From the NCBI GenBank assembly GCA_026724425.1, contig JAIUCV010000001.1, positions 3,730,001 through 3,794,000 on the forward strand: a stretch of DNA of 64,000 bases. Direction: 5' to 3'. The position numbers and the translations under genes were made by a program. Source of the DNA: Erythrophleum ivorense. Its lineage: Eukaryota; Streptophyta; Magnoliopsida; Fabales; Fabaceae. The notes beneath the pieces are model-generated. The model was not told the origin of the DNA, made no database searches, and worked only from the letters and a program-made list of their open reading frames with translations. Shown here in pieces: positions 1-11,849 of the stretch; position 1 is the stretch's first letter; each line of letters opens with the position of its first letter.

Positions 1-3000
1 TGAAATCTTATTTTGGTGAATAAATATTTGGCGTTTTCCTTTTTTTCCCTTTCTGTCCATTGTTGGATGGATTTTTAGTTCCATGGATTTGAAATCCTTC
101 CCAATTTTTTTTTCTTTTCTATTTATGCATACCAACCAAAAACAGTATTCATTCATGCTCTATTTCCTTTCCTTAATTTCTTTTCTCATTCTTCCTACCA
201 AACAATACATTTATGTCAGTAATGGCATTTGTGAAACTTTGTTCAACAAAAATGAATGTACATATACATTATGCCATATCAGAATCTAGTTACAAGCTAG
301 CCTCATTGAACCCTGAAAAAAAATTATCTCTGTGGATTAAGATGAAGCCAAAGTAAATAATATTGCCAATTTTGAGCTTTTCTCATAGGTATGTGCATTA
401 GTCAGAGCACTAAAAATAAATAAGGTGGCTTATATACACTGTAACACCAGGAATTGATATCAATTACATATCATTAATTAATTATCAAAAGGCACTGATT
501 AGCAAACGAATTAAACAGGAATTATAAGAAAAAATGCAAATAAATCTTGAAATCTATAAACATAATTGGTGGTTAACACTCCAGTTGATAATAAAAAAAT
601 ATATGGGTTTTTCATATGATAATCGATAGAAACTGTTGGTGTTTGAATATGTGCATGATCGAATTAAATCAAGATATGGATGTACGTAGGGTAACCAACT
701 TAGAGTTTAATATATCTTCGTGATATTATATAGATCATTACGTGTAAAAGAGAAAGGAATGGAAGGTAAATAATTGATTCAGTAAGGCAATCTTGGTTGG
801 CGATATAATCATATAAACCTAGTAAAAATTAGTATTTCTTTGTCAAGAAAGATATATAGTGAGGGATATTTTCTTGGTCAAGAAGATAGGGAGAGATCTT
901 TTTTTTTTTTTTTTAATGTTTCTTTACTTTAAGAGTTGATAATTGAGTTGAGTATTTTATTTAGTATTAAACGAAACTTATTGAAATTCAAATACATAAT
1001 TCAATCATCAACAAATTTTTAGACTAAAAAAACTTAATTATCAATTTTTTTCATCAGCAAATAGAGTATTAAATATTTAATTTTTGTTTATCTCCTCATC
1101 TAATAAGATTATATCTAAAAAAAATCAATTAATTGCATGAATTATCTGTCAATGATCTAGGGCAAACTTTTATCTTTCCATGACCTTTCTGGGGATTTAT
1201 GTCATTCGACGTGAAAATTTGACATAATAGTATAAGAGATTCATAGTATTTCATGTGACCTATTATATTAGTACATATAAAGAGTTTTCAGAATAATATA
1301 AATATAATTGAATTAATCTCAAAAAATGTTTAAACATAAATAAGAAGTTGAACTACGATTATCTCTTTAAATTTATTTATTTTAAATCTTCTTATTTAAA
1401 ATGAAATCATAGGAAGTCCAATTTGCTATTCTTTATAGATTTCTCATCATATTTTAAAATTTATAATCAAGTAAATTATCTAATAGGAAGATAAATAAAA
1501 TAGAAACTAATGAAAATATGTTATCTTTTTTTATTAACAATTAGATAGTTTATAATATTAAATATATCTTTAGATCATTTAATCTTCTTTTTATTTATTA
1601 TTTTTATTAAACTTTTAGAAAGAAGATAATTTCTTATTATTCATATGATTTACACCATTATACATTTAGTTTTTTCTAATATATCTTCAGCAATAATATT
1701 AATTTATTTTTATTTGATAGATGTGCCTTTTTTTCATTTGAAGAGTTCAATCAACCATTTTATTTTATATACATATGATATGTGTTTCAGATATATAATT
1801 AAGATTAAAAAAATTAGAATAGTAATCTGGTTTTGTGATTAAAATAATTACTATTGCGGTGATGGCCAAATGCATTTGTAAGTTTTGATTATGTTTTAAT
1901 ACTCTTCAATCACCCATTTTTTCTCTTTAGGGCGAAGCCCTCAATCATTTTTCTTTTTAGTTAAATAAGAAATTCATAACTAGGGTGACAAAAGAGTCGA
2001 GTTGAGCTAAACGTTAATATAATCAAGCATGTTCATTTTCAAAATATAGTAAGTTTAAATTACGAATTTAAATTTTAATCAAATAAAAAATTATAATTAA
2101 ATTTGACTTATTTAATAAATAAACTTAGAATAATTTGCTAAAACTGTTATGAATAATATATATAACTAATTACAAAAATTATAAATTTTTATATGTATCT
2201 ATATGTGTGTGAGAAAAATTTGCAAAAATTTGTATTGATGTTTTGTGATAATCTTTAATAAAATTTATTTAAATACAACATGTTTATTTGTAAAATAATA
2301 CTTAATTATTAATTAAGTTTTTTTTGTAAATGTAATAAATTAAAATTAATTAAATAAGTTTAATATATTAATGAAACTTATTTATCTAATAAACAAAGCA
2401 AAGTCAATTTCAACTTTTACACAGATCAAATCTAAATGATTCACTCCCAACTCGAAAATTGATGCTCAAGCTTAAGCAGTTTGGACCGTTTAGTACAAGT
2501 TTAGATGATTCAGATTTTATTTTTTTTAATTCCAATAAGCTATTTGTTTTATTTATTTTTTTTAAGGAAACAAAATATAAGATAAAGAGAAACTTTTAAT
2601 TTTTATTAGACAAAAAAAGTGTTTATTAAAATTTAAAAGATTATTTTTATTATATATTTTTTATTCAAAATTAAAAATAATTAAAATTAAACCAAAAAAC
2701 TAAAATTTAAAAGGTTGAAATCTAGACTAGAGAATTCAAATTGCTGTTGACCAGCTGCCAGAACGGCAAACAATCCATGCTCTTTGTGAAAGACGAAGCC
2801 CATGTTCTCCCCTCCCATTATGTTTCTGTTACTTTGACCAGAACACAGCTTTATACGACTATGTCATGATTTGTCTTTTTTTTTTTTTGTGGTCAGTGTA
2901 ATGATGTGTTTCTGAAAGCCAATAGTGACACAACCATGAGACTGGGCATATATATATATTTCAGAAAATAAAACATAAATGGCAAGTGAGTAATTATCAA

Positions 3001-4278
3001 TAAAAGTTTACTAAAATATTGTTAATGTTTTGATACTTCTATAATAAATTTATCAATAATAATTTATTTTTTAAAAAAAAAATCTGAGGTGAAAAGAGGA
3101 GCAATATTTCTAAATACTAAAACACTAGGATCCAACCCGAATCCAATAATTGGCATAGCATATTCGAATTGAACATTCCGAATTGTGACAGTTCAAAAAA
3201 GCAAAAAAAAAAACAAAAAACTCCAAATTGTGTCTTATCGATTGCCCCTTACGTTAGTCCGGACACGTCCACCTTTTTCTCTTTCCTGAATTTGAATCTC
3301 CTCCGATTGTTAGTCAAGGTTGAAAATAATTTTTTAATTTAGATTTCAAACAATAAATATAAAAAATATATAATTAAGAGGTTAAAAATTATAAATTATA
3401 TTTAACATATTTTAACTGTACTTTTTTATTCACAATTATAAATTATAAATTTTTAATTATTTTTTTTATTTTCAAATTTATCATTTAAAATTTAAATCAT
3501 AAAAAAAAAACTTAAAACAATCTTAACTAAATCCTCCCTAATCACTGTTTAAGTAAAAATGATTCAAATCCTTTTTGCCTTTATCACCTTTCACTCCTCC
3601 ATTATAAGGAATATTTTTTATATATTTTTATTTTTAGTGTCATATTGTTTTCTTTTTTAAATTCAGTTCAATCGAAATGCACGAGGCATTCATACACACG
3701 ATGGCACCTTACCATTAGAAGTACTAGTTTTCCCCAGGTTCATCCAGAGAAGGATCAACCATCTTGAATTCTGACAAGAGTTTATAATAACCTGTCGAGT
3801 GGGAGTACGTTGCCATTTTTTTTTTTTTTTTGCTTCTACTTTCCATCATCTTCCATGCTAGCTGAGCTTGCAGAAGCATTCTTCTACCCAATTGAATCAC
3901 CTCTATCAGATTTATTTAATAACTATAAAAAAAAATGTCGTATTATAAAAGTATTGTCAACAAAATAAAGTTGGTATAGTGCGTGTTTAGATTTTTGTTT
4001 GGACCTCCTCAAACCACATTTTAAAAGAAGCAAGAACTGAGAACTTTTACGTAAATGTGATTTTGCAATTAGGATCCAAACACGCAGATAATCTACAAAA
4101 CCTTGGGGTGCAAAAAGTCCTGAATGTGAGGGCCTACCTAAGGAGGCTTGAGTTAATAGAGAATTTTTTAGCCATTAGGCCTTTATTATTAAATTTGTAA
4201 GATTTTATATAAATGAATTTAATGTTATATCTCAACTTAAAATTTTAAGGAATTAGATTTATAATTTTTTTTATTTAT
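1..4278. other. AT-rich intergenic region
   Basis: No coding region is supported here; the two short open frames near 83-289 and 1645-1842 have no recognisable composition or motif. Most of the stretch is A/T-rich with poly-A and poly-T runs. A more complex patch around 2720-2960 contains two TTGACC W-box-like words, and another patch lies near 3690-3900. No gene start follows either patch. The first 100 bases might belong to the untranslated end of a gene outside the window, but nothing in the sequence settles this. Confidence 0.5.
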
Positions 4279-4588
4279 ATATTACCTCTAATTTTATATA
4301 TAAGAAACAAATAACTAAATCATAAGAATTAAGAAAATTGGTTAAAAGTAATTAATTTTTTTCATTTTATCCTAAATAAAAGTTATTTTTTAGAATGTCT
4401 CTATTTAATATATGTACTTTTTTTAAAATTAATAATTATTATTTATAATTTAAAATACTCATTTATTGGAAGGTATAATTAAAATATTATAATTAATATA
4501 CCAGATATTAGTGATTTATTTCTTATATTTTATACTAAATCAAACTCAAAAAAAAAATCTTTTATATATAAGATTGAAGGTAATATTT
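4279..4588. mobile_element. MITE-like element, family 1, copy 1
   Basis: A ~308-bp AT-rich element bounded by inverted repeats. The left end reads ATTACCTCTAATTTTATATA. The reverse complement of the right end reads ATTACCTTCAATCTTATATA. The interior matches the copy at 8.81-9.12 kb along its length, including shared words such as TTTAATATATGTACTTTTTT and ATATTATAATTAATAT. It has no coding capacity. Target-site duplications could not be fixed by eye because the flanks are AT-rich. Confidence 0.6.
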
Positions 4589-5196
4589 TGTAAAAAATAT
4601 TATTTTTACTATTAGAAAAATACATTTTTTTCTACAGCCAATTTTTGACAATTTTTAAAAATTGTCAAAAATATTTTATTTTTTTGAGTAATTTTAGCAT
4701 GGAAAATTAAAAAAAGTCTTTTTTTAATAGTGTCTTTTTAATATGAGATTTTTCATTCACATTTATAATTTAAAAAAAGGCATAAATTTTTGATATTAAA
4801 GTGGTGCTTATCCATTACTGATAAAGCTTTAGCCACCAGTTTTTAAAATGAAAAGAAGTACTCGATACGACAACTGTAACCTTCATAGGGACCTCCACAC
4901 TTTGAAGTAGTTCACTATTGGTTCAGATTCCATTGGACTTTAAGATCCTATAACCAGCACCCACAGAATAAATTACCAAACAGCTTCTAAAATCAGTAAT
5001 CTAATGATACATGAAGACTAGGTAGGTATAATTGTGGGGGCGAGGGGGGGGGGGGGGGTATGGATAAACTATTATTGTCTCCAATTTCAAACACGCAAAT
5101 ATTTTTCTCTTTTCATGCCCGAGCGTACGTAGATCTTAATAGGTAATAATTAACTCATGTCATATTTTCTTCTCAAGTTGAGATTGAATTATATAA

Positions 5197-5298
5197 AATC
5201 TATTCATATATAACCATAATAAAAATAAAACGTTTCAAATAATATGAAATCTATTCATATATAACCATGATAAAAATGAAACGTTTCAAATAATTATT
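5197..5298. repeat. 51-bp tandem duplication (2 copies)
   Basis: Two adjacent near-identical units begin with AAATCTATTCATATATAACC and end with a CGTTTCAAATAAT-type word. The unit starts at about 5197 and again at about 5247-5248. Only a few A/G differences separate the copies, so the duplication is fairly young. Confidence 0.75.
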
Positions 5299-6908
5299 AA
5301 TATAATTCAATATTATTACCCAGACTTAGATCTTTAAAATTTTAAAAAAAGCAGACCGAAACTTATTTTATTCCTTATATTCAGGCCTAAACAAGTATAT
5401 TTTGTAAGTATCCCGTGGGCCTAGGTACTTTATCCATTTCTAAGACCAAGAGTTTGTTTGGCATAACTACAGAGAAGAAAAAAAATAAATATATATATTC
5501 TTTATAAAAAAGTACGTTTTAATTTTCAGTGATGTTTGATCAATATATATTTATAAATATGCTTGATTACAATAAAACTAATTCTTTTGTTGTGAAAAGA
5601 AAAAAAAATAAACTTTTTTTTAAGCACAAGCACAAATAGAAGGAAAATTTAAATTTTTTTGGACACAAATACCTTTGCTCAAAATTTAAAATTATTTCAA
5701 AAAATTATTATACAATTTATAAAATTATTATAATTATAATTTTGATTATATAAGCTTATATATTTATTTTAATTAAATTTTTTATATATTTATTGTAATT
5801 TTTTTTACTATATTTGAATTAAACTATATTATGATGAATATTTAAAATTAATTTTTATATAAAAATAATGATTGTAAAAATGTTTTTAATGATAAATTAT
5901 ATTTTTACCATCCTAATTTAAAGGCCCAATCATAAAATTAATTTTAAAAATCACAAAACTCCCTGAAGGTTTGGTTCCAATTAATTTTTGTTCTGGAGCT
6001 TTTTGCGTGGCTAATTAACGTTAAACTAAGCTAAGGATTGTTATCACAGTTAAAATATGTAGATTCTTATAATTAATTTTAAATAATATTTAATATTTTT
6101 GCAATAAAATGCTTTGTGACATTTCAAAGTCCATTTATCAATCTTGTAATTAAATTTTAGTTTGTAGTGTAAAATATACTTTTATTTATTTTAAATATAT
6201 CACTGATAATAATCAGACCATAAAATGTAGTTTTCCTTATTTTAAGTATATCCCTTCCACCTATTTCTTTATTATAAAGTTTTTTGTAAATTTAATTTAA
6301 GAAGATATTCAATATTAAATAAAATTAAAAAGCATATGAAAAACTCTTCTTTCCAATTTACTGCCTACTAATGCAATTAATTTTTTTTGTAATATATGTT
6401 TTTCAAATAAAATTACTTAAATATTTTTATTACAATATTAGCAATAAAACTAGAATTTAACATTAATTATCATCTTATTAAAAATAAAATTATAGTTACA
6501 TATTGAATAAAAAATTAATTTTATTGGCAAAAATTAAATTAAATAAAAAATTATGTAACATATATATACAGGTAATAGTTTTAAAACAAAAATATTATTA
6601 AACATAATTTAATCAAATTTTAAAAAAATTAATATAATTTATTCAGGTAACATCATCGTGTGTGTGTGTGTATAAAAGTAAAAAAATTTTAATATTATTT
6701 TTAATCTATAATAAAATATGACAATATTGTTTTTATTATAAAACCCACTAAATTTTAGTGGGAGCCACACATTAATTGACATTAATGAAAAGGAAGAGTG
6801 TACTGTCTCGTCTAATTTGGAAAGTGGGGTCCGACTTGTGGTGGGCATGGTCTAGTTTGTCTGCTTGTGGATCAGATATGATTGCGAATGAGGACAAACA
6901 TGGTATTG

Positions 6909-6948
6909 CACGTGTAAGATTGAAGATTATGCGTTTGCCACGTGTCAC
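6909..6948. promoter_or_regulatory. Paired G-box (CACGTG) motifs
   Basis: CACGTG occurs at 6909-6914 and again at 6939-6944, exactly 30 bp apart (about three helical turns). The second sits in the ABRE-like context GCCACGTGTCAC. In plants this core is bound by bZIP and bHLH factors. No open reading frame follows on either strand within about 1 kb, so the target of any such promoter is unknown. The words could also occur by chance. Confidence 0.3.
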
Positions 6949-7189
6949 GATCTAGATTCTCTTAAGATTTAAAACCCCATTATTATATTTCTAATAAAAT
7001 CCGCGGAGATCCAGATTCAGGCGGATCTCATTCTTCACTTTCGTGTTTGCTATTATACGTGGATCCATACCTTTTTCCATTTTTTCAACATTTAAGGGTC
7101 TCTAGGTCTTCGGTTAGTTTGCCTAGAAAGCCTACACTACGTTTTGCTAAAAGATCTTACTTATTTTTGTTAGATAAAAATTCTATTTT

Positions 7190-7620
7190 TATTTCTTATG
7201 AATGTGATATTTTATAATTTAGTTAATTATAAATAAAATATTTTTGAATTCAAATATTTATAAAATTATTTTTTTAATTTAATTTCTTATATAGGAATAT
7301 TTTTTATTTAATTTCTCATAAATAAAGTCGTTATTAATATTATCCTCTATCAATTTATTACAAATGAAATTAAAAATAAATTGATAAACATTGTTGATAA
7401 CTTATCAAAAAAATATGCTGTGTCATAAAATTTGTTAATTTTATTTATAATAAATTGATATAAAGATATTATTGATAGACAATTTTACGTGAAAGATTAA
7501 ATTGAGAAATATCTATTTATAAAGAACCAAATTAAAAAATATTTTATTTGTGAGAAACAAAATTAAAAAGATAATTCTATAATAAACTAAATTAAAAAGT
7601 ACCTTATCTATAAGGGTGCA
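7190..7620. mobile_element. Long-TIR MITE-like element
   Basis: The left arm (about 7195-7380) and the right arm (about 7420-7617) are imperfect inverted complements. The left arm has TTTTTTTAATTTAATTTCTT and ATCAATTTATTACAAATGAA. The reverse complement of the right arm has CTTTTTAATTTTGTTTCTC and ATCAATTTATTATAAATAAA. There is no coding capacity. The outer ends are approximate. Confidence 0.5.
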
Positions 7621-8812
7621 AAATGGGATTTTACTCATTTTGTTATTAAGTTCCATGATTAAAGTATGGCAAATATATAGTTTCTCAATAATGAAATAAT
7701 AAATTTATATTTTAATGTGAAATTATACATTTGTTTGTAAAAATCACAAATTTATCTTATTTTTATTGAAAAAGAATACATTTATGATAATTTAATTAAA
7801 AGATTTGATAAGGAAAAACATAATGAATATCATACAAAAATTTTCCTTTGCTAAAAGCACCGGCAGAGAAGAATAGGCACCAACTTTAAATAAAATTAAT
7901 TTAATTCAAAAATATAAAAATATTTATAAAAATAGTAAAATTACTAAAATAGATCATGATACAGGCTAGATATAAACAAAATATCAAGATACTTTATATA
8001 CATATATCATGATTAATTTGTTTTAGAAAACAAATTATATATGTAATTTTTTATATATTTATTATCACAATTTTCAATTAAAACATAATAACTGTTTAAT
8101 TCTCAAATAATATCATAATAAGCATATGATTTTTACATATAATTGTATTATTATTTAATTAAATTATATATTTGTTATAGTATTATTAAAGAACTATACA
8201 CTTATTATATTTTAATTAAAGAATTTGATAGTAAAAATATAAAAAATTACACTTAAATCTAATTCTTTATTTTTCTTTAAGATAAAAAGATATACTTTTT
8301 GTCTTTTAATTTTTTTTAATTTTTAATTTTTATTATTTTTATTTTAATACCTTAATTTTTAAAATTTATTGAAGTGTTTTTTCTTCTCTAGCTTGGGAAA
8401 TATATGTTTTAATTAAAAAAAAAAAGCCTCTAGTGTGTCCTAACTCCGAAAATTTCGGATCCCAACACCCTGAAGCATGTGCTTCTAAATTCTGTGTGGA
8501 GTGTTTGCATGTAAATGCATTTTTTTTTTCTTTTCTTTTTCAAGACCTTGCCTGTAATGTGTCTTAACTTCAAGAGGACGACTTTTGGAGATTTTTACTA
8601 CAACAGAATCCTCATCTGAAAATTTCCTACCATTCATTTAGGGCAACAACTCTTCAGTTTCTTCCCAATTACTTCCGTTAATTCCTCAGCATCTACAAAT
8701 GAATTCTTCCACAAATGGAATTCAACCTTTTCCTCTCTCTCCATCATCTATTTTTTAGAATTTTTAGGCTATAGCTTGAATAGATGAGATGAAATGACAA
8801 GGCTAAATATAT
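7621..8812. other. AT-rich intergenic region
   Basis: No gene is supported. A less AT-biased patch at about 8400-8740 has no open frame of note and matches no family I recognise. Confidence 0.45.
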
Positions 8813-9119
8813 ATACTACCGTCTCGTATATAAAAAATAAATAATTTATTTATAAGAATTAAAAAAATTAATTAAAAAAAATTAATTTTATAATTTTATT
8901 TTAAATAAAAAATATTTTTAAAAAATATTCCTATTTAATATGTGTACTTTTTTTAAAAATTAATGATAGCTACTACTCATACTTTGAAAAGACTTGTTTA
9001 ATAAAGAGTATAATTAAAATATTATAATTAATATATCAGATATTAGTGGTTTATTTTTTATATTTTATACCAAATCAAACTCTAAAAAAATTTTTTATAT
9101 ATGAAATCGGAAATAGTAT
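8813..9119. mobile_element. MITE-like element, family 1, copy 2
   Basis: Second copy of the ~306-bp family seen at 4279-4588. The left end is ATACTACCGTCTCGTATATA. The reverse complement of the right end is AATACTATTTCCGATTTCAT followed by ATATAAAA. Internal words such as AATATTATAATTAATATATC are shared with copy 1. The copies differ by many substitutions and small indels, so these are old insertions. No coding capacity. Confidence 0.6.
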
Positions 9120-9832
9120 TTATTTATCTAATATTTATTTAATTATATAAGTAATAATTATAAATATGTTTTCATTATAATAAGCATAATGGTAACTTTT
9201 TTTAATTACAAAAAATATTTAATGTATCATTTCTTTTGATTTCAATTGAAAATAATATAAATTTATAAAATAAAAAAGATCGTGTAATTTAATCATATTC
9301 TATAAAAAAGTATAATTTACCTTATATTTATGAATAGAATTAATGTAAAAATTAAATAATTTTTAAAAATATTAAATTGGGAGAAGGAATTGCACTATGA
9401 TCTATGAAAAGCTATTGAAATTAAAAAAAAAAGTTTCAAAAAGAAAAAACAGTTGCACGTAATCTAAAAGACTAAAATACAAAATTGTTCTATTTATGAA
9501 TTTCAAACAGTACCAGTTTATGTAAGATTATATAATACATAGATTAATATTTAGAAGATGAAATTAAAATAATGTACATTAACAAGTGAATTAACTGTAA
9601 CGATGAGGATGAGGATGAGGATGGCGAGGGCGAAGGAAGACGAAAGGTGGGATTGCGTGATGCGTGCATGGCGAACACTTGTCGAGCTGTGTCACTCGCT
9701 CCTATTAAACTATTCTGTAAGCAACTACGACACACAACACATTCAATTTCATTTTCGACAATACCCCATTGCACTCTCAGAGCACGTACATCACACGCTC
9801 CTTCCTTTCCAACTAGCAATTTCTTTTTTTCT
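9120..9832. other. Intergenic region with a GC-richer island
   Basis: From 9120 to about 9590 it is AT-rich and empty. From 9600 to 9830 there is a short island of more balanced composition that opens with a GATGAG hexamer repeat (about 9603-9621). Open frames of 70-90 codons overlap on both strands here, but the repeat and the mutual overlap make coding doubtful and no domain is visible. The island ends exactly where the TIR element at 9833 begins. Confidence 0.35.
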
Positions 9833-10581
9833 GAAATAAATTATATTTCTCTTAAATTTTATTAAGATTACACCAATCTCTTTTTTATTTTCAAAACTTA
9901 AATTAAATTCTTTTAAAATAATAAATAAATTATATAAATTTCTCTTAAGTTTTATTAAAATTATACAAATCTCTATTTTATTTTAAAAAAATATATAGAT
10001 CTCTCCTAAAATAAAAATTGCACTTCATAGGCTTTTTCTTTTTTTATAAAATACAAGAAAAAATTAAATAATTTTTTAATAAAAATAAGTTCAAATAAGC
10101 ATGTGTGTCTTTGAATTTTTTTTAAGAAAAAACAAACCGACTTTATAATAGGATTAAAACAATAGGTTTTTTTAATTTAAAAAAAAAAGCATATGGAGTC
10201 TTGTGATTTGGTTGAAGAAGAGGGATTATTATCAAAAGTGTCTTTGAAAAAATTACTAAATATGCATCTAGGTTAAGGAGGGGTAATTTAGTAAAAAAAA
10301 GTCAAATTAAGTATATAAACACTAACTGACAACCCACTGACAACGGGTTAGATAGCAAATATAAATTTGAAAATAGAGGAAAGATCTACATAATGCAACT
10401 TTTGTTTTAGAGAAAGTTTATATATGTTTTGAAAATAGATGGGAGCTATGTGTAATTTTAGTAAAACTGAGAAAAGATTCATGTAACTTATTGTTTTAAG
10501 GAAGGTTGTATAGATTGTAAAAATAGATAAAGGGTCTGTAAAATTTTAATAAAATTCAAAGGTGATCTATATAATTTACTC
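9833..10581. mobile_element. Long-TIR non-autonomous element, family 2, copy 1
   Basis: The left end is GAAATAAATTATATTTCTCT. The reverse complement of the right end is GAGTAAATTATATAGATCAC. The left arm itself contains two ~90-bp tandem sub-repeats (CTTAAATTTTATTAAGATTA and CTTAAGTTTTATTAAAATTA). The right arm mirrors both. A central GGTAATTTAGTAAAAAAAAG word is shared with the second copy at 18.1-18.7 kb. Length is about 749 bp with no open frame, so it must have been moved by enzymes encoded elsewhere. Confidence 0.6.
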
Positions 10582-11849
10582 ATCTTTTAATCCATCATCT
10601 AATTTATGAAAAACAAAAATTTCATATTTTTTATTACTTTTGAATACAAATAAATAATAATATTTTTCTAGTCTAAAAATAGCAAAAAGATAGTGAAAAG
10701 TTGTAAGAATAACTACAATATTTTTAATAGGATTTTTATTAGAATGTTAGATTTTTATAAATTCATAAATGTGAACTTAAAAAATTCAAATTAGTTTATA
10801 GGTTAAAGTTTGAATTAATATTAATGTCAGATTAATTGTGGTATTATTTGGCCTTGTATAAGTATAAATGATAATATTATGAATTTGAAAATATCATATA
10901 CTTAATTATGATGTTAGAATTATTAAATATAAAATAAAATTTTATTAAATATTTCATATTTAATTACTTAAAAAATATTATTTTTTTATAATTAATCGTT
11001 TTTAATAGAGTGAATTTGATTTTTATGTAATTAATGAATATAATTATAATAATAAATCCAATAATTTTGAATAAAATATTATTTTATATTTAATAATTAT
11101 TATGTTATAATTTAGGCACATAATATTTTCAAGCTTACAATAACATCACGTATAGGTTATCATTTTTTGGAGACCTGTTACACCATTAGTGGATTTTTGG
11201 CGATATGTTGGACTTGTGAATGGGATATCCATAAAGGATAAGACACCTTGGAATGCTAACATAAGGAAAGGTCATACCCTCGTTTTGTATGCTAGTTGCT
11301 TGGTATTTGATAGAGTGTACGTTACTTTTTTTAATTACTTTTTAAAAATATTTTAAAATGATAATTAAATTATAAACATTTTTAAATTTTAAAAATAACA
11401 AAAAGAAGTAATTAGAAGTTAAATAATTTTCTATTACCTCTTACATGCATTTTAACTTATTTTTCTTAGATATATATATATATATATTGTAAACTTTGGT
11501 CTTCCAACCCAATGAAAAAAAGTATTCCTTTTTTAAAATATAAATATAAATCTTTATTCAAGGAAAATAAGTTAAAAGGTCCTAAGCCTATATATATATA
11601 TAATGAGTTGTCCTAGCAATGTATTTGGATATCTAATGATATTTGTTTGAAAAATATATTTGATATCAATTAGGAATCAAATATTGATTGGGTGTAGATA
11701 ACTAAAATTAACAATAAACTAATAGGCGGGTCTGGATTTAGCCTTTAGATATCTAGTATTCACCTAATACCTTTGTTTTAAGTAAGAGAAATAGGCAAGA
11801 AACCCAAGAAAAGAAAAGACAAAGAATAACACAGTACTTTAGGGGATAT
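10582..11849. other. AT-rich intergenic region
   Basis: No gene is supported. It holds an (AT)n run near 11469-11490 and a moderately complex patch at about 11130-11310 that I cannot assign. Confidence 0.45.

Larger units (their letters stand above)
4589..7190. other. AT-rich intergenic region with G-run and G-box island
   Basis: No gene was found. It holds a run of 15 G at 5044-5058, a 51-bp tandem duplication at 5197-5298, and a GC-richer patch at about 6770-7130 that contains two CACGTG words. The rest is A/T-rich sequence with no supported feature. Confidence 0.5.
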
